Of a stretch of 64,000 nucleotides of DNA, positions 7,739 through 16,149 are shown piece after piece. Position numbers and translations under genes: made by a program. The stretch is from positions 707,333-771,332 of the forward strand of contig JAACTB010000007.1 in assembly GCA_009993605.1 (NCBI GenBank), read 5' to 3'. Every line of letters starts with the position of its first letter. Position 1 is the stretch's first letter. This DNA comes from Erythrobacter sp. (lineage in GTDB: Bacteria; Pseudomonadota; Alphaproteobacteria; Sphingomonadales; Sphingomonadaceae). The notes under the pieces were generated by a model. It worked only from the letters and a program-made list of their open reading frames with translations. It searched no databases and was not told where the DNA came from.

Positions 7739-8539
7739 TTACCGCGCCAGGCGCAGCGCGGCGAAAACATGGAAATCGCCGTTCCCGTCGCTATCGCCCA
7801 GTACTGCCTGGCCGGCTGCGGCCAAGGTCAGTCCTGGGGCGAAATCCCACGCCAGACCTGGTCCGAACAGATATAGTTTCTGTCCGCCAAGACCTTCGCC
7901 CTGCGCGTAGAATTCTCCACCAAGCGACAGACTCGGTATTACGCGCTTGCTGATGACGGCGCCGATAAAGGGCAGATCACCCCCATCTTCGTCGCTCGAG
8001 AAGGAGTAGCCGCCCCCACCATAAAGCGACCAGTCGCCGATATCCGTGCCGATCCAGATCGGAAGGTCGAAGCCCGTCTTGGTCCTCCCCTCACTCGCCA
8101 TCCCCACGGCCAAGGTCGGCGCGACGGCTAGCGACACTTGGCCGGGTTCTCCCGCGATCAGCCCGATCTTGGCCTGTACCGTCGTATCGCCGATGGCGAA
8201 GCGATCGGTTTCCAGCTGCGGCCCAAAGTTCGCCACCGGCACGGTGACGCCGAGTTGGAAATTGTCCGCGATCCCTACGCTCAGATCGATCCCGGCTTCG
8301 CCTTCGAAATCCATGCTGGTGAAGGTGCCGTCCGAATAAGCGAGGACCTCGTATTCGCCAGGCGCCAGCGTCCCGGGATCGTCGGTGGTATAGGGAATAT
8401 CCGCCAGCGCAGGCGCGGCCACCGCCGCCAGCGCCACCGGCGAAACTCTGACGAGAAGCTGCCCTAGCCGAGCCGATCGCAACAGATCGATCCGACCGCG
8501 CGCGCCGAGGCCGATCGAGTGTGTTCCATTCAAAACCAT
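7739..8539 (-). CDS. Putative exported outer-membrane beta-barrel protein
   Basis: Product of about 266 residues with a hydrophobic stretch (VSPVALAAVAAPALA) that looks like a signal peptide, followed by alternating hydrophobic/polar strands rich in Gly and aromatic residues and ending in AALRLAR. The opening of the mature part, YTTDDPGTLAPGEYEV, resembles proteins annotated as MetA-pathway or transporter-like barrels; function is unknown. The start is uncertain: ATG at 8539, GTG at 8560, or TTG at 8482, which would give the most standard signal peptide. No clear ribosome site decides between them. It lies between miaB and phoH on the same strand. Confidence 0.7.
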   Translation of the reverse strand: MVLNGTHSIGLGARGRIDLLRSARLGQLLVRVSPVALAAVAAPALADIPYTTDDPGTLAPGEYEVLAYSDGTFTSMDFEGEAGIDLSVGIADNFQLGVTVPVANFGPQLETDRFAIGDTTVQAKIGLIAGEPGQVSLAVAPTLAVGMASEGRTKTGFDLPIWIGTDIGDWSLYGGGGYSFSSDEDGGDLPFIGAVISKRVIPSLSLGGEFYAQGEGLGGQKLYLFGPGLAWDFAPGLTLAAAGQAVLGDSDGNGDFHVFAALRLAR

Positions 8540-8704
8540 AAACGTCGCGGCCCCGAACACGCGGCCTGGATACCGCGTTGCTTATGCTCGGTCGGTCGTG
8601 CGCCCTTCGCGAGAAGAGCGTGCGATTCGACGGATGTCGAGCCGATCCCGGCTACGATGAAATGGTGAAAATCCGCTTGCCACGATGGCTACGGTAGTTG
8701 GAAT

Positions 8705-10045
8705 TCAAGCGGCAGTTGGCTTCGGCTTGCCCGCCATCGAATTGGGTCCGGCCTCGCCCAGTTCCACATCGACGAGATCGCCGATCGCGCAGTTTTCTTC
8801 GAACCAGACGCTTTGCAACCAAGGCGATTTGCCGAGCCATTGGCCGGGGAGCTTGCCCTTGCGTTCGACCAAGACCTGGCAAGTCCTGCCTTCGGTGGCG
8901 CGATTGAAGGCGAACTGATCGCGGTTGAGCGCGGTCTGGAGGCGTTGGAGGCGGTCGTCCATGATCTCTGGTGCGATCTGGCCGTCCATCGTGGCGGCAG
9001 GGGTGCCGGGGCGCGGCGAATATTTGAAGCTGAAGGCCTGCGCGTAACCGACCGCGTCGACCAGTTTCAGCGTCTCTTCGAACTCGGCCTCGGTCTCGCC
9101 GGGGAAGCCGACGATAAAATCGCCGCTCAGCGCGATGTCCGGGCGCGCGGCGCGGAAGCGGTCGAGCAGTTTCAGATAGCTTTCGGCGGTGTGCGAACGG
9201 TTCATCGCCTTCAGCACCCGGTCGCTGCCCGCCTGCACCGGCAGGTGGAGGAACGGCATCAGCTTGTCGACCTCGCCATGCGCCGCGATTAGGGCGTCGT
9301 CCATGTCGGCAGGGTGGCTGGTGGTGTAGCGGATGCGCGCAAGGCCGTCGATCTTCGCGATATCGCGAATCAGGCCCGCGAGGCCGACCGCATGACCGCG
9401 CTCGTCCTCCCCGCTCCACGCCGAGACGTTCTGGCCGAGCAGCGTGATTTCCTTCGCGCCTGCATCCACGAGCTTGCGCGCTTCGGTCACGAGGTCGTGA
9501 TAAGGTCGGCTGATCTCCGCGCCGCGCGTATAGGGCACGACGCAATAGGTGCAGAACTTGTCGCAGCCTTCCTGCACGGTAAGAAAGGCGTTCGGCGTCA
9601 CGCGCCTGCGCTCGGGCAGGGCCGCGAATTTCGCGATCGCGGGCATGTCCGTATCGGTCGCCCGCTCGCCCTTCACCGCCCGGTCGAGCATGTCGGGCAA
9701 ACGATGATAGGCCTGCGGGCCGACGACTATCGAGACCGCCGGTGCGCGGGCCATGATCTCCTCGCCCTCGGCCTGCGCGACGCAACCCGCGACCGCGATC
9801 AGTGGCTCCTTGCCCGCCTCCCGGCCTGCCTTGGTCAGGCGACCAATGTCGGAATAGACTTTCTCCGCCGCCTTTTCGCGAATGTGGCAGGTGTTGAGGA
9901 CGACGAGATCGGCCTCCTCCCCTTCCGGCGCAGGCGCAATACCGCGCTCGGCCAGCATCTCGGCCATACGCCCGCCGTCATAGACGTTCATCTGGCAGCC
10001 GAAGGACTTGACCCGGTAGGTCTTGGGAGAATTTATCTGTTTCAT
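8705..10045 (-). CDS. miaB: tRNA-2-methylthio-N6-dimethylallyladenosine synthase MiaB
   Basis: Radical-SAM methylthiotransferase that converts i6A37 to ms2i6A37 in tRNA. The 446-residue product has the N-terminal UPF0004 domain with three cluster cysteines (FGCQMN, NTCHIRE, AGCVAQ), the radical-SAM motif CDKFCTYC, and a C-terminal TRAM domain ending near LVDVELGEA. The ATG at 10045 (MKQINSPK) is preferred; the frame is open to 10099, but that stretch overlaps the upstream terminator hairpin, so it is unlikely to be translated. Normally adjacent to phoH in alphaproteobacteria; here one gene intervenes. Confidence 0.95.
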   Translation of the reverse strand: MKQINSPKTYRVKSFGCQMNVYDGGRMAEMLAERGIAPAPEGEEADLVVLNTCHIREKAAEKVYSDIGRLTKAGREAGKEPLIAVAGCVAQAEGEEIMARAPAVSIVVGPQAYHRLPDMLDRAVKGERATDTDMPAIAKFAALPERRRVTPNAFLTVQEGCDKFCTYCVVPYTRGAEISRPYHDLVTEARKLVDAGAKEITLLGQNVSAWSGEDERGHAVGLAGLIRDIAKIDGLARIRYTTSHPADMDDALIAAHGEVDKLMPFLHLPVQAGSDRVLKAMNRSHTAESYLKLLDRFRAARPDIALSGDFIVGFPGETEAEFEETLKLVDAVGYAQAFSFKYSPRPGTPAATMDGQIAPEIMDDRLQRLQTALNRDQFAFNRATEGRTCQVLVERKGKLPGQWLGKSPWLQSVWFEENCAIGDLVDVELGEAGPNSMAGKPKPTAA

Positions 10046-10082
10046 GAGTGGCGCGCCAATACCCGAGGGGGCCGCTCCTTTC

Positions 10083-10111
10083 AACGAAAAGGGCGGCACT
10101 AGGCCGCCCTT
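10083..10111 (-). terminator. Intrinsic terminator downstream of the cyclophilin gene
   Basis: On the reverse strand AAGGGCGGC, a five-base loop and GCCGCCCTT form a nine-base-pair stem that runs into TTTTCGTT. It lies between the cyclophilin gene (ending at 10134) and miaB, so miaB probably needs its own promoter or read-through. Confidence 0.75.
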
Positions 10112-10133
10112 CCCTCGTCGCCATTCGTGAGGC

Positions 10134-10595
10134 TTACGAAACGGTCGCCTTCACGATCTTGCCCGGCTCCTTGGGCGGCTCGCCCTTGGGCAGGGCGTCG
10201 ACATGTTCCATGCCGCTCTCGACCTGGCCCCAGACGGTGTACTGGCCGTCGAGGAAATGCGCGTCGTCGAAGCAGATGAAGAACTGCGAATTCGCGCTGT
10301 CGGGCACCTGGGTGCGAGCCATCGAGCAGGTGCCGCGCACATGCGGTTCGGCGTTGAATTCGGCCTTCAGGTCGGGCTTGTCGCTGCCGCCCATGCCGGT
10401 GCCGGTCGGATCGCCGCCCTGCGCCATGAAGCCGGGGATCACGCGGTGGAACACCACCCCGTCATAGAAGCCTTCGCCGACCAGTTCGGTGATCCGCTCG
10501 ACATGGCCGGGCGCGAGATCGGGGCGCAGCTTGATGACCACGTCCTTGTTTTCGCCATCTCCAGTGTCGAGCGTGAATGTGAGAGTGTCGGCCAT
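10134..10595 (-). CDS. Peptidyl-prolyl cis-trans isomerase, cyclophilin type
   Basis: Cytosolic-type cyclophilin (no signal peptide) that speeds up proline isomerisation during folding. The 153-residue product is one cyclophilin domain with the active-site segment [24 protein letters not shown] (catalytic Arg in FHRVI) and the SQFFICF and GQYTVWGQV motifs. Length is typical of PpiB. A perfect terminator hairpin follows the stop, so it is likely a single-gene unit divergent from mgtE. Confidence 0.92.
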   Translation of the reverse strand: MADTLTFTLDTGDGENKDVVIKLRPDLAPGHVERITELVGEGFYDGVVFHRVIPGFMAQGGDPTGTGMGGSDKPDLKAEFNAEPHVRGTCSMARTQVPDSANSQFFICFDDAHFLDGQYTVWGQVESGMEHVDALPKGEPPKEPGKIVKATVS

Positions 10596-10709
10596 CGTGT
10601 CTGTCTCCTGTGAAAGCCCGGTGAAGGGGTTGGGCGCCTACATAGGCGCTCGGGCCCTGATGTCACCCTCTCGCTTGCCATCCGCGTGCGACTGCCTAGA
10701 GCGGGCCGC

Positions 10710-12155
10710 ATGGCAGACGATGCTCTCCTCGACGACGACCGGCTGACGGACGACCTGCCCGAGGATGGCGGCCGCCCGGACGACCGCATCGACGACGAGC
10801 GGATGGACGAGGAGAACACGCTCAAGCCCGAATTCGTCCGCCGCGTGGAAGACGCGCTGGGCGAAGGCGACGAGGGCGCGGTCTACGATCTCGTCGAACC
10901 GCTCCACCCTGCCGACGTCGCCGACCTGCTCGAACTGTTCGACCGCGAGGATCGACGAAAGCTCGCCTCCGCCATCACCGATCTGATGACCGGCGACGTG
11001 GTCGCCGAACTGAACGATTACGTCCGCGACGACATGATGGAGGATTTGCCCGCGGCCAGCGTGGCGCAGATCGCCGAACAGCTCGAAACAGACGACGCCG
11101 TCCAGCTGATCGAGGATCTCGACGAGGAGGACCAGCAGGCCATCCTCGCCGAGCTGGGCGACGAAGATCGCATCGCGATCGAAAGCGCGCTTGCCTACCC
11201 CGAAGAGACCGCCGGGCGGCTGATGAGCCGCGAGCTGGTCGCGGTGCCCGAGCATATGAACGTGGGCGATCTCATCGATTTCCTGCGCGACGGGCGCGAC
11301 CTGCCGCAGGATTTCTTCGAGATTTTCGTGGTGGACGAACGGCACCACCCGGTCGGCACCTGTCAATTGTCGTGGATCCTGCGCACGCCCCGCAGCGTCG
11401 CCCTCGCCGACGTGATGAAGCGCGACCAGACGCTGATCCCCGCCATGCTCGACCAGGAAGAGGTCGGCAACATGTTCCAGAAATACGCCCTCATCAGCGC
11501 CGCCGTGGTGGACGAGAGCGGGCGGCTGGTCGGCCAGATGACGGTGGACGACGTGGTCCACATCATCGCCGAGGAAGCGGGCGAGGACGCTCTTTTGATG
11601 TCCGGCGCGGGCGATGGCGACATCAACGAACCGATCCGCGACGCCTATTCCGCCCGCGTGCGCTGGCTGGTCGCCAATCTGGGCACTGCCCTGCTCGCCA
11701 GCTTCATCATCGCGCTGTTCGGCGCGGCTATCGAACAATTGGTTGCGCTCGCCGTCCTCATGCCGATCGTCGCCAGTATCGGCGGCAATGCAGGCACGCA
11801 GACCATGGCGGTGACGGTCCGCGCGATCGCGATGAACCAGCTGACGCGATCGAACACGCGGCGGATCCTGTGGCGCGAACTGCGCGTGGCGATGCTGAAC
11901 GGTGCGACCATCGCGGTGCTGATCGGTCTGGCGACGGGCGTATTCTTCACGCCGCTGCTGGGCGGAGTGATAGCGGTTGCGATGGTGGTGAACGTGCTGG
12001 TCGCGGGACTGGCCGGCGTCCTCGTCCCGGTCATCTTCGACCGGCTGGATCAGGACCCTGCCGTGGCGTCGAGCGTCTTCGTGACGATGATCACCGATTC
12101 CATGGGCTTCTTCGCGTTTCTCGGCCTCGCGGTCGCAAGCGGCGTGGTGGGATGA
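10710..12155 (+). CDS. mgtE: Magnesium transporter MgtE
   Basis: Inner-membrane Mg2+ channel gated by cytosolic magnesium. The 481-residue product has an acidic N-terminus, the MgtE N domain (around residues 45-150; LHPADVADLLELFD), two CBS domains (around 155-275), and a five-helix membrane region from about 310, including the pore segment VLMPIVASIGGNAGTQT with the conserved Asn/Gly. The ATG at 10710 is preferred; an in-frame start at 10686 adds eight residues and neither has a strong ribosome site. The unusually Asp-rich first 35 residues are poorly conserved in the family. Confidence 0.93.
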   Translation: MADDALLDDDRLTDDLPEDGGRPDDRIDDERMDEENTLKPEFVRRVEDALGEGDEGAVYDLVEPLHPADVADLLELFDREDRRKLASAITDLMTGDVVAELNDYVRDDMMEDLPAASVAQIAEQLETDDAVQLIEDLDEEDQQAILAELGDEDRIAIESALAYPEETAGRLMSRELVAVPEHMNVGDLIDFLRDGRDLPQDFFEIFVVDERHHPVGTCQLSWILRTPRSVALADVMKRDQTLIPAMLDQEEVGNMFQKYALISAAVVDESGRLVGQMTVDDVVHIIAEEAGEDALLMSGAGDGDINEPIRDAYSARVRWLVANLGTALLASFIIALFGAAIEQLVALAVLMPIVASIGGNAGTQTMAVTVRAIAMNQLTRSNTRRILWRELRVAMLNGATIAVLIGLATGVFFTPLLGGVIAVAMVVNVLVAGLAGVLVPVIFDRLDQDPAVASSVFVTMITDSMGFFAFLGLAVASGVVG

Positions 12156-12186
12156 CAATCGGGCGCCAATTCCCATATCGGGCCCG

Positions 12187-12576
12187 ATGCCGCTCAATCT
12201 GACCAAGATCGCCTTTGGCGCGAAAAGCTACGCCGATATCGAAAGCTGGTTCGCCAATCGCCCGCGGATGAGCGTGAACACCCGCTATCGCCCGACGCGG
12301 TGGGAGGAATGCATCGGCGGATCGCTGTTCTGGATCCACGAGCACAATCTGGTCGCGCGCAGCCCGATCGTCGGGTTTACCGAACAGGATAACGGCCGCT
12401 GGTTCATCGACCTCGAACCCCGGCTGATCCCGGTGCTGCCCAAACCCAAGCGCGCGCATCAGGGCTGGCGGTATCTGAAGGGTGAACCGCCCCGCGATCT
12501 GGCCGACGGCGAAGAGGTCGGCGATGTCATCCCGGGCAAGATCGCGACGAAACTGCAAAGGCTCGGTTTGATTTAA
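12187..12576 (+). CDS. DUF1489-family protein
   Basis: A 129-residue soluble protein that I recognise as the alphaproteobacterial DUF1489 family, of unknown function. The conserved style is visible: opening LNLTKIAFGAKSYADIESW, a central TRYRPTRWEECIGGSLFWI block and a C-terminal HQGWRYLKGEPPRDL segment. It starts 31 bases after mgtE and may be co-transcribed with it. No catalytic motif can be read. Confidence 0.82.
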   Translation: MPLNLTKIAFGAKSYADIESWFANRPRMSVNTRYRPTRWEECIGGSLFWIHEHNLVARSPIVGFTEQDNGRWFIDLEPRLIPVLPKPKRAHQGWRYLKGEPPRDLADGEEVGDVIPGKIATKLQRLGLI

Positions 12577-12626
12577 GTCGGAACGGGACCGCTCCCTTAC
12601 CCGTTGAAGGGAAAAGGAGAATTCGA

Positions 12627-12872
12627 ATGCCCGAACGCCAGTCCCTGCATCCCGACAATGAATTGATCGAAGAGATCACCGAAGGCGCAACGCCGTCGCA
12701 ATCCAGCTCGTCCGGCGGCGAGGTGAATCGCCGGGTTGGCAAGCGCGCCGAACTGAATGGCGCGACTGACCCAGCCAATCGCGAGCCGGAAGTGGGATCG
12801 GATAATCCCGCTCAAGATGCGCAGAAGGGCCCCAAGACCCGCGCCGCCATCCAGGAAAACCGCAACAGCTGA
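12627..12872 (+). CDS. Small hydrophilic hypothetical protein
   Basis: An 81-residue protein, rich in Gln, Glu, Ser and Asn with no hydrophobic core, so probably intrinsically disordered; resemblance to any known family is not evident. A strong ribosome site, AAGGAG (12614-12619) seven bases before the ATG, and a perfect terminator after the stop argue that it is a real, separately ended gene. It contains no Cys and no membrane segment. Function unknown. Confidence 0.7.
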   Translation: MPERQSLHPDNELIEEITEGATPSQSSSSGGEVNRRVGKRAELNGATDPANREPEVGSDNPAQDAQKGPKTRAAIQENRNS

Positions 12873-12895
12873 TTGTCGATAGTATCGACGATCTA

Positions 12896-12925
12896 ACGCC
12901 CCGCCCTAACCCGGCGGGGCGTTTC
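12896..12925 (+). terminator. Intrinsic terminator, possibly bidirectional
   Basis: Perfect ten-base-pair stem ACGCCCCGCC (12896-12905) / GGCGGGGCGT (12913-12922), loop of seven, followed by TT. It sits between the end of the small gene at 12872 and the end of the convergent frnE-like gene at 12931 and could serve both. Confidence 0.7.
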
Positions 12926-12930
12926 GTGTG

Positions 12931-13614
12931 TCAGGTGGGAATTTTCTCCGCCACTCGCCTCAGCGCGTCGCGATAGACGTCGGGCGATTGCGCGCCGGGG
13001 ATCATGAAGGCGTTTTCCACGACCATCGCAGGCACGCCGGTAACATTCAGATCGTAGGCCGCGCGTTCCTCGGCGCGGACCTTATGCGCCCACTCCGCGC
13101 TGTCGAGCGCCGCTCCGGCCTCGGCCCGCTCGAAGCCGGTCTCTTCGGCGATGTCGAGCAGGACAGCGCGGTCCCCGATCGGGCGTCGGACGTTGAAATG
13201 CGCGTGGAACAGGGCGAGCTTGAGATCGGTCTGGCGCGCATAGCCATGCGTGTCGCCAGCCCAGACCAGCAATTTGTGCGCGTCGAAGGTATTCCACATC
13301 ATCGCCTCGGGCGCAGGTTCCGGCCCTTCGTAATCGAGCGACACCGCGGCCCGCTCCGCCGCCTCGCGCATCTGGCCTTGCACGGCGCGCGACTGTTCCA
13401 GCGTGCGCCCGTATTTGCGCGCGATATGGGCGGTTCGCTCCTCGCCCTCCGGCGCCATGTCGGGATTGAGCTCGAAAGCGTGCCAGCGCAGATCCGCCGC
13501 GATCTCGCCCTCGAGTTCATCGAGCGCCTGTCTGAGATTGCCCCAGCCGACGAGGCACCATGGGCACATCACGTCGGACCAGATGTCGATGGTCAGTCTG
13601 CGGGGGTCGGTCAT
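12931..13614 (-). CDS. DsbA-family oxidoreductase, FrnE type
   Basis: A 227-residue cytosolic protein of the FrnE / 2-hydroxychromene-2-carboxylate isomerase branch of the DsbA superfamily. The thioredoxin-fold active site CPWC is at residues 17-20 (DIWSDVMCPWCLVGW), the helical insertion follows, and the cis-Pro loop is GVPAMVV. Members act as polyketide-associated or stress-related disulfide isomerases; the substrate here is unknown. The ATG at 13614 overlaps the nudC stop (ATGA), making it the last gene of a three-gene operon. Confidence 0.88.
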   Translation of the reverse strand: MTDPRRLTIDIWSDVMCPWCLVGWGNLRQALDELEGEIAADLRWHAFELNPDMAPEGEERTAHIARKYGRTLEQSRAVQGQMREAAERAAVSLDYEGPEPAPEAMMWNTFDAHKLLVWAGDTHGYARQTDLKLALFHAHFNVRRPIGDRAVLLDIAEETGFERAEAGAALDSAEWAHKVRAEERAAYDLNVTGVPAMVVENAFMIPGAQSPDVYRDALRRVAEKIPT

Positions 13615-14483
13615 GTCTCGCTCCACCAGGTCAGAAGATGCGTCGCGATCGCTTCGCGCGGGGGCTTGGCGAAGGGCGCGTCGGGCCCGCCCTCGAGCGC
13701 GGACCTGATCTCGTCGCGCGTGAACCAGCGCAGTTCGGCCAGTTCGGTCTCGTCCATCGTGGTCGCGTCGTCGTCGGCAAAGGCGTGGCAACCGATCATC
13801 AGCTGGCTCGGGAACGGCCAGGGCTGGCTGGCGACGTAAGTGACATCGCGCACCACGACGCCGCTTTCCTCCAGCACCTCGCGCGCGACCGCCTCCTCGA
13901 TGCTCTCGCCCGGCTCGACGAAACCGGCGAGCGCGGAGAAGCGCCCCTCGCCCCAGCCGAGCCCGCGTCCCAGCATCAGGCGGCCTTCGTGCTCCACCAG
14001 CATGATCGTGACCGGATCGGTGCGCGGGAAATGCTGCGCGCCGCATTGCGTACAATTGCGTTGCCATCCGCCCTTGGCGATTTCTGTCGCGCTGCCGCAT
14101 TGGGCGCAGAAGCGGTGCCGCGCGTGCCAGTCGACCAGGCTGCGCGCCCCGCCATAGACGGCCAGATCGCCCGGCGAGAGCGCTGCCATCGCTGCCCACA
14201 AAGCCGGATTGGCCATGCGCGGCGCGCTGTCGCCCTGCGGCGGTACGCAGGCGAAGCACGGACGGTCCCCGTCCAACCCGAGAAAAACCAGCTCCGCATC
14301 CTGCGGCGCATCCGCCAGGCTGCTCCAGGCGAGCGCGCCCGTGTCGTCCATGCCCGGCATCAGGCCGTCGAGTGCAAGCAATCGCGCGCGCCAACCCATC
14401 ATGCCCGCCAACCGCTCGGGATCGGCGCGAACATGGTCGGCGCGGTCGATCCGCGATCCGGTGAAGGCGAGAGGCGCTTTCAT
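13611..14483 (-). CDS. nudC: NADH pyrophosphatase NudC
   Basis: Nudix hydrolase that splits NADH and, in characterised bacteria, removes NAD caps from RNA. The 290-residue product has an N-terminal domain, the zinc ribbon with CAQC and CTQC pairs (around residues 125-145), and the Nudix box GFVEPGESIEEAVAREVLEESGV, which matches GX5EX7REUXEEXGU, followed by the NudC-type SQPWPFPSQLM motif. The start at 14483 overlaps the stop of the upstream hydrolase gene. It is the middle gene of a translationally coupled operon. Confidence 0.93.
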   Translation of the reverse strand: MKAPLAFTGSRIDRADHVRADPERLAGMMGWRARLLALDGLMPGMDDTGALAWSSLADAPQDAELVFLGLDGDRPCFACVPPQGDSAPRMANPALWAAMAALSPGDLAVYGGARSLVDWHARHRFCAQCGSATEIAKGGWQRNCTQCGAQHFPRTDPVTIMLVEHEGRLMLGRGLGWGEGRFSALAGFVEPGESIEEAVAREVLEESGVVVRDVTYVASQPWPFPSQLMIGCHAFADDDATTMDETELAELRWFTRDEIRSALEGGPDAPFAKPPREAIATHLLTWWSET

Positions 14484-15781
14484 CGATTCTGCATCGCCGC
14501 CAGATCCTTCGCCACGGCAGCGGGGAAGCCTTCGTGGATCGGATAGGCTTCGGACGGCATGTATTGGGTAAACAGGGCGGCCCGCAGTCCGGCATCGTAA
14601 TTGACGAAGGCGACCGTGCCCGCCGCGCCGCCCCACCCGTAGGACCCGCCGGTCACGCGCCCGCCAGCGCCATAACCCTGCCCCGCGACCCAGGTCCCCT
14701 CGGTCGTCGCGGTTTCGGGCAGGATGTTGGACGTGCCGACACGGACCGCCAACTCGCCCATCACGCGCTTTCCGTCGATCACGCCATAGCCGAGCAGCAT
14801 CCGCAGGAAACGGTCGTAATCGCGCGGGCTCGACACCAGCCCCGCGCCGCCGAAGGGGAAGGACGGCTCGTCGAGATAGATGGACGCGCGCGCGGGATCG
14901 ATCGGAATGGGGACGCCGTTGACGATGCCGTAATTGGTGGTGAAGCGTCCTATCTCGCTTTGCGGCACGCGGAACCAAGTGCTGGTCATGCCCGTGGGCT
15001 TGAAGATGCGCTCGTCAAGAAAGCGGTCGAACGGCATCCCGCTCGCCACCTCGATCACCCGACCCATCAGGTCGAGCCCGACCGAATAGCTCCATTTCGA
15101 TCCGGGCTGGAGGACCAGCGGCAAGTCCGCCAGCCGGTCGGCGAAATTGGCGAGGCCCCTGACCGCCGGCGCGCGTCCGAGGCCCGGGATCGGCAGGCGG
15201 CTGACCTGGCCCGGCACCACGCCACGCTCGGCATAGGCCTGCGCGATCGGGCCCTTCTGGACGATGTTGTAACCCAGCCCAGCCGTATGAGTGAGCAATT
15301 GGCGGATGGTGATCGGGCGTTCGGCCGGCACGGTGTCGGTGAGCGATCCGTCATAAGTCCGCTGCACGCGCATATCTGCGAATTTGGGCAGGATTTCCGC
15401 GAGCGGCTGGTCGAGACCAAGCTTGCCTTCATCGATCAGCATCATGGCCGCCATGCCGGTGATCGGCTTGGTCATCGAATAGATGCGATAAAGCGAATCG
15501 ATATCCGCGCGCTGGGGCTGTCCGATGGCGAGCGTGCCTTTCGCGATGGTGGTCGGCGCCTGCTGGCCCCAGCCCAAAGTCGCGACGATATTGGCGACCT
15601 TGCGCTCGTCGACATATTTGTCCGCCATCGCGGCGACCGAGGGCCACGCGACCCGCGCCGCATTCGGCGCCTGCGCGAACAGCGCCGTCGGACCGGAAAG
15701 GGCGGCACCGGCCCCCAGGAAGGCCCCTCCGCGCAAGAGGGCGCGGCGGGAAAAACCGGTGTCGAATTCGCGATAGGCCAA
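14480..15781 (-). CDS. Exported serine hydrolase of the beta-lactamase / esterase (class C-like) family
   Basis: A 433-residue predicted periplasmic serine hydrolase. A twin-arginine signal is visible (SRRALLRGGAFLGAGAALSG), then the nucleophile motif SMTK (Ser102, Lys105), YRIYSMTKPITG being typical of the EstB/AmpC-like group, and a tyrosine motif around WSYSVG. Substrate could be an ester or peptide; beta-lactam resistance should not be assumed. The start is a TTG at 15781, chosen because GAGAGGA lies seven bases upstream and the Tat signal then begins the protein. First gene of the operon with nudC and the FrnE-type gene (ATGA overlaps). Confidence 0.85.
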   Translation of the reverse strand: MAYREFDTGFSRRALLRGGAFLGAGAALSGPTALFAQAPNAARVAWPSVAAMADKYVDERKVANIVATLGWGQQAPTTIAKGTLAIGQPQRADIDSLYRIYSMTKPITGMAAMMLIDEGKLGLDQPLAEILPKFADMRVQRTYDGSLTDTVPAERPITIRQLLTHTAGLGYNIVQKGPIAQAYAERGVVPGQVSRLPIPGLGRAPAVRGLANFADRLADLPLVLQPGSKWSYSVGLDLMGRVIEVASGMPFDRFLDERIFKPTGMTSTWFRVPQSEIGRFTTNYGIVNGVPIPIDPARASIYLDEPSFPFGGAGLVSSPRDYDRFLRMLLGYGVIDGKRVMGELAVRVGTSNILPETATTEGTWVAGQGYGAGGRVTGGSYGWGGAAGTVAFVNYDAGLRAALFTQYMPSEAYPIHEGFPAAVAKDLAAMQNR

Positions 15782-15920
15782 GGGGATATCCTCTCTGAAA
15801 TCATTGCGGGCCGATCGCCCTTGTCGCGCGCAATGTGAACGATGGATTGCGGATTGCAACCCGTTCGAAGCGGGGCTCTTCCGGTCTTGCATGGCGCGCC
15901 GTGTTGCTTATCTGGGACAC

Positions 15921-16142
15921 ATGCTGAACATCGTCTCCTTCCTCCTCGGTCTGCTCTCGCTGGTGATCGTGATCCCGTCGACCATTCCCCTGCTCGGCTG
16001 GGGCAATTGGTTCGCTTTGCCGCTGATCGTGGCCGGCATCGTCGCGGGACAATTGTCCTCCAAGCGCTCGGGCCGGAATTTCTGCCTGATCGTCCTGCTC
16101 GTCGCGGTGATCCGCCTGTCGCTGGGCGGTGGAATCATCTGA
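15921..16142 (+). CDS. Small inner-membrane protein of unknown function
   Basis: A 73-residue protein made almost entirely of two hydrophobic stretches (MLNIVSFLLGLLSLVIVIPSTIPLLGW and NWFALPLIVAGIVAGQL), then a short basic loop SSKRSGRN and a third hydrophobic run. An upstream in-frame ATG at 15891 would add a basic MARRVAYLGH. It lies between divergent and convergent neighbours and appears to be a single gene. Similar short membrane proteins are frequent in sphingomonads; no function is recognisable. Confidence 0.7.
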   Translation: MLNIVSFLLGLLSLVIVIPSTIPLLGWGNWFALPLIVAGIVAGQLSSKRSGRNFCLIVLLVAVIRLSLGGGII

Positions 16143-16149
16143 CGCGAGT

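Noticed and set aside
14480..15781. Beta-lactam resistance gene
   Set aside because: The SxxK serine hydrolase fold is shared by esterases and peptidases; nothing shows beta-lactam hydrolysis.
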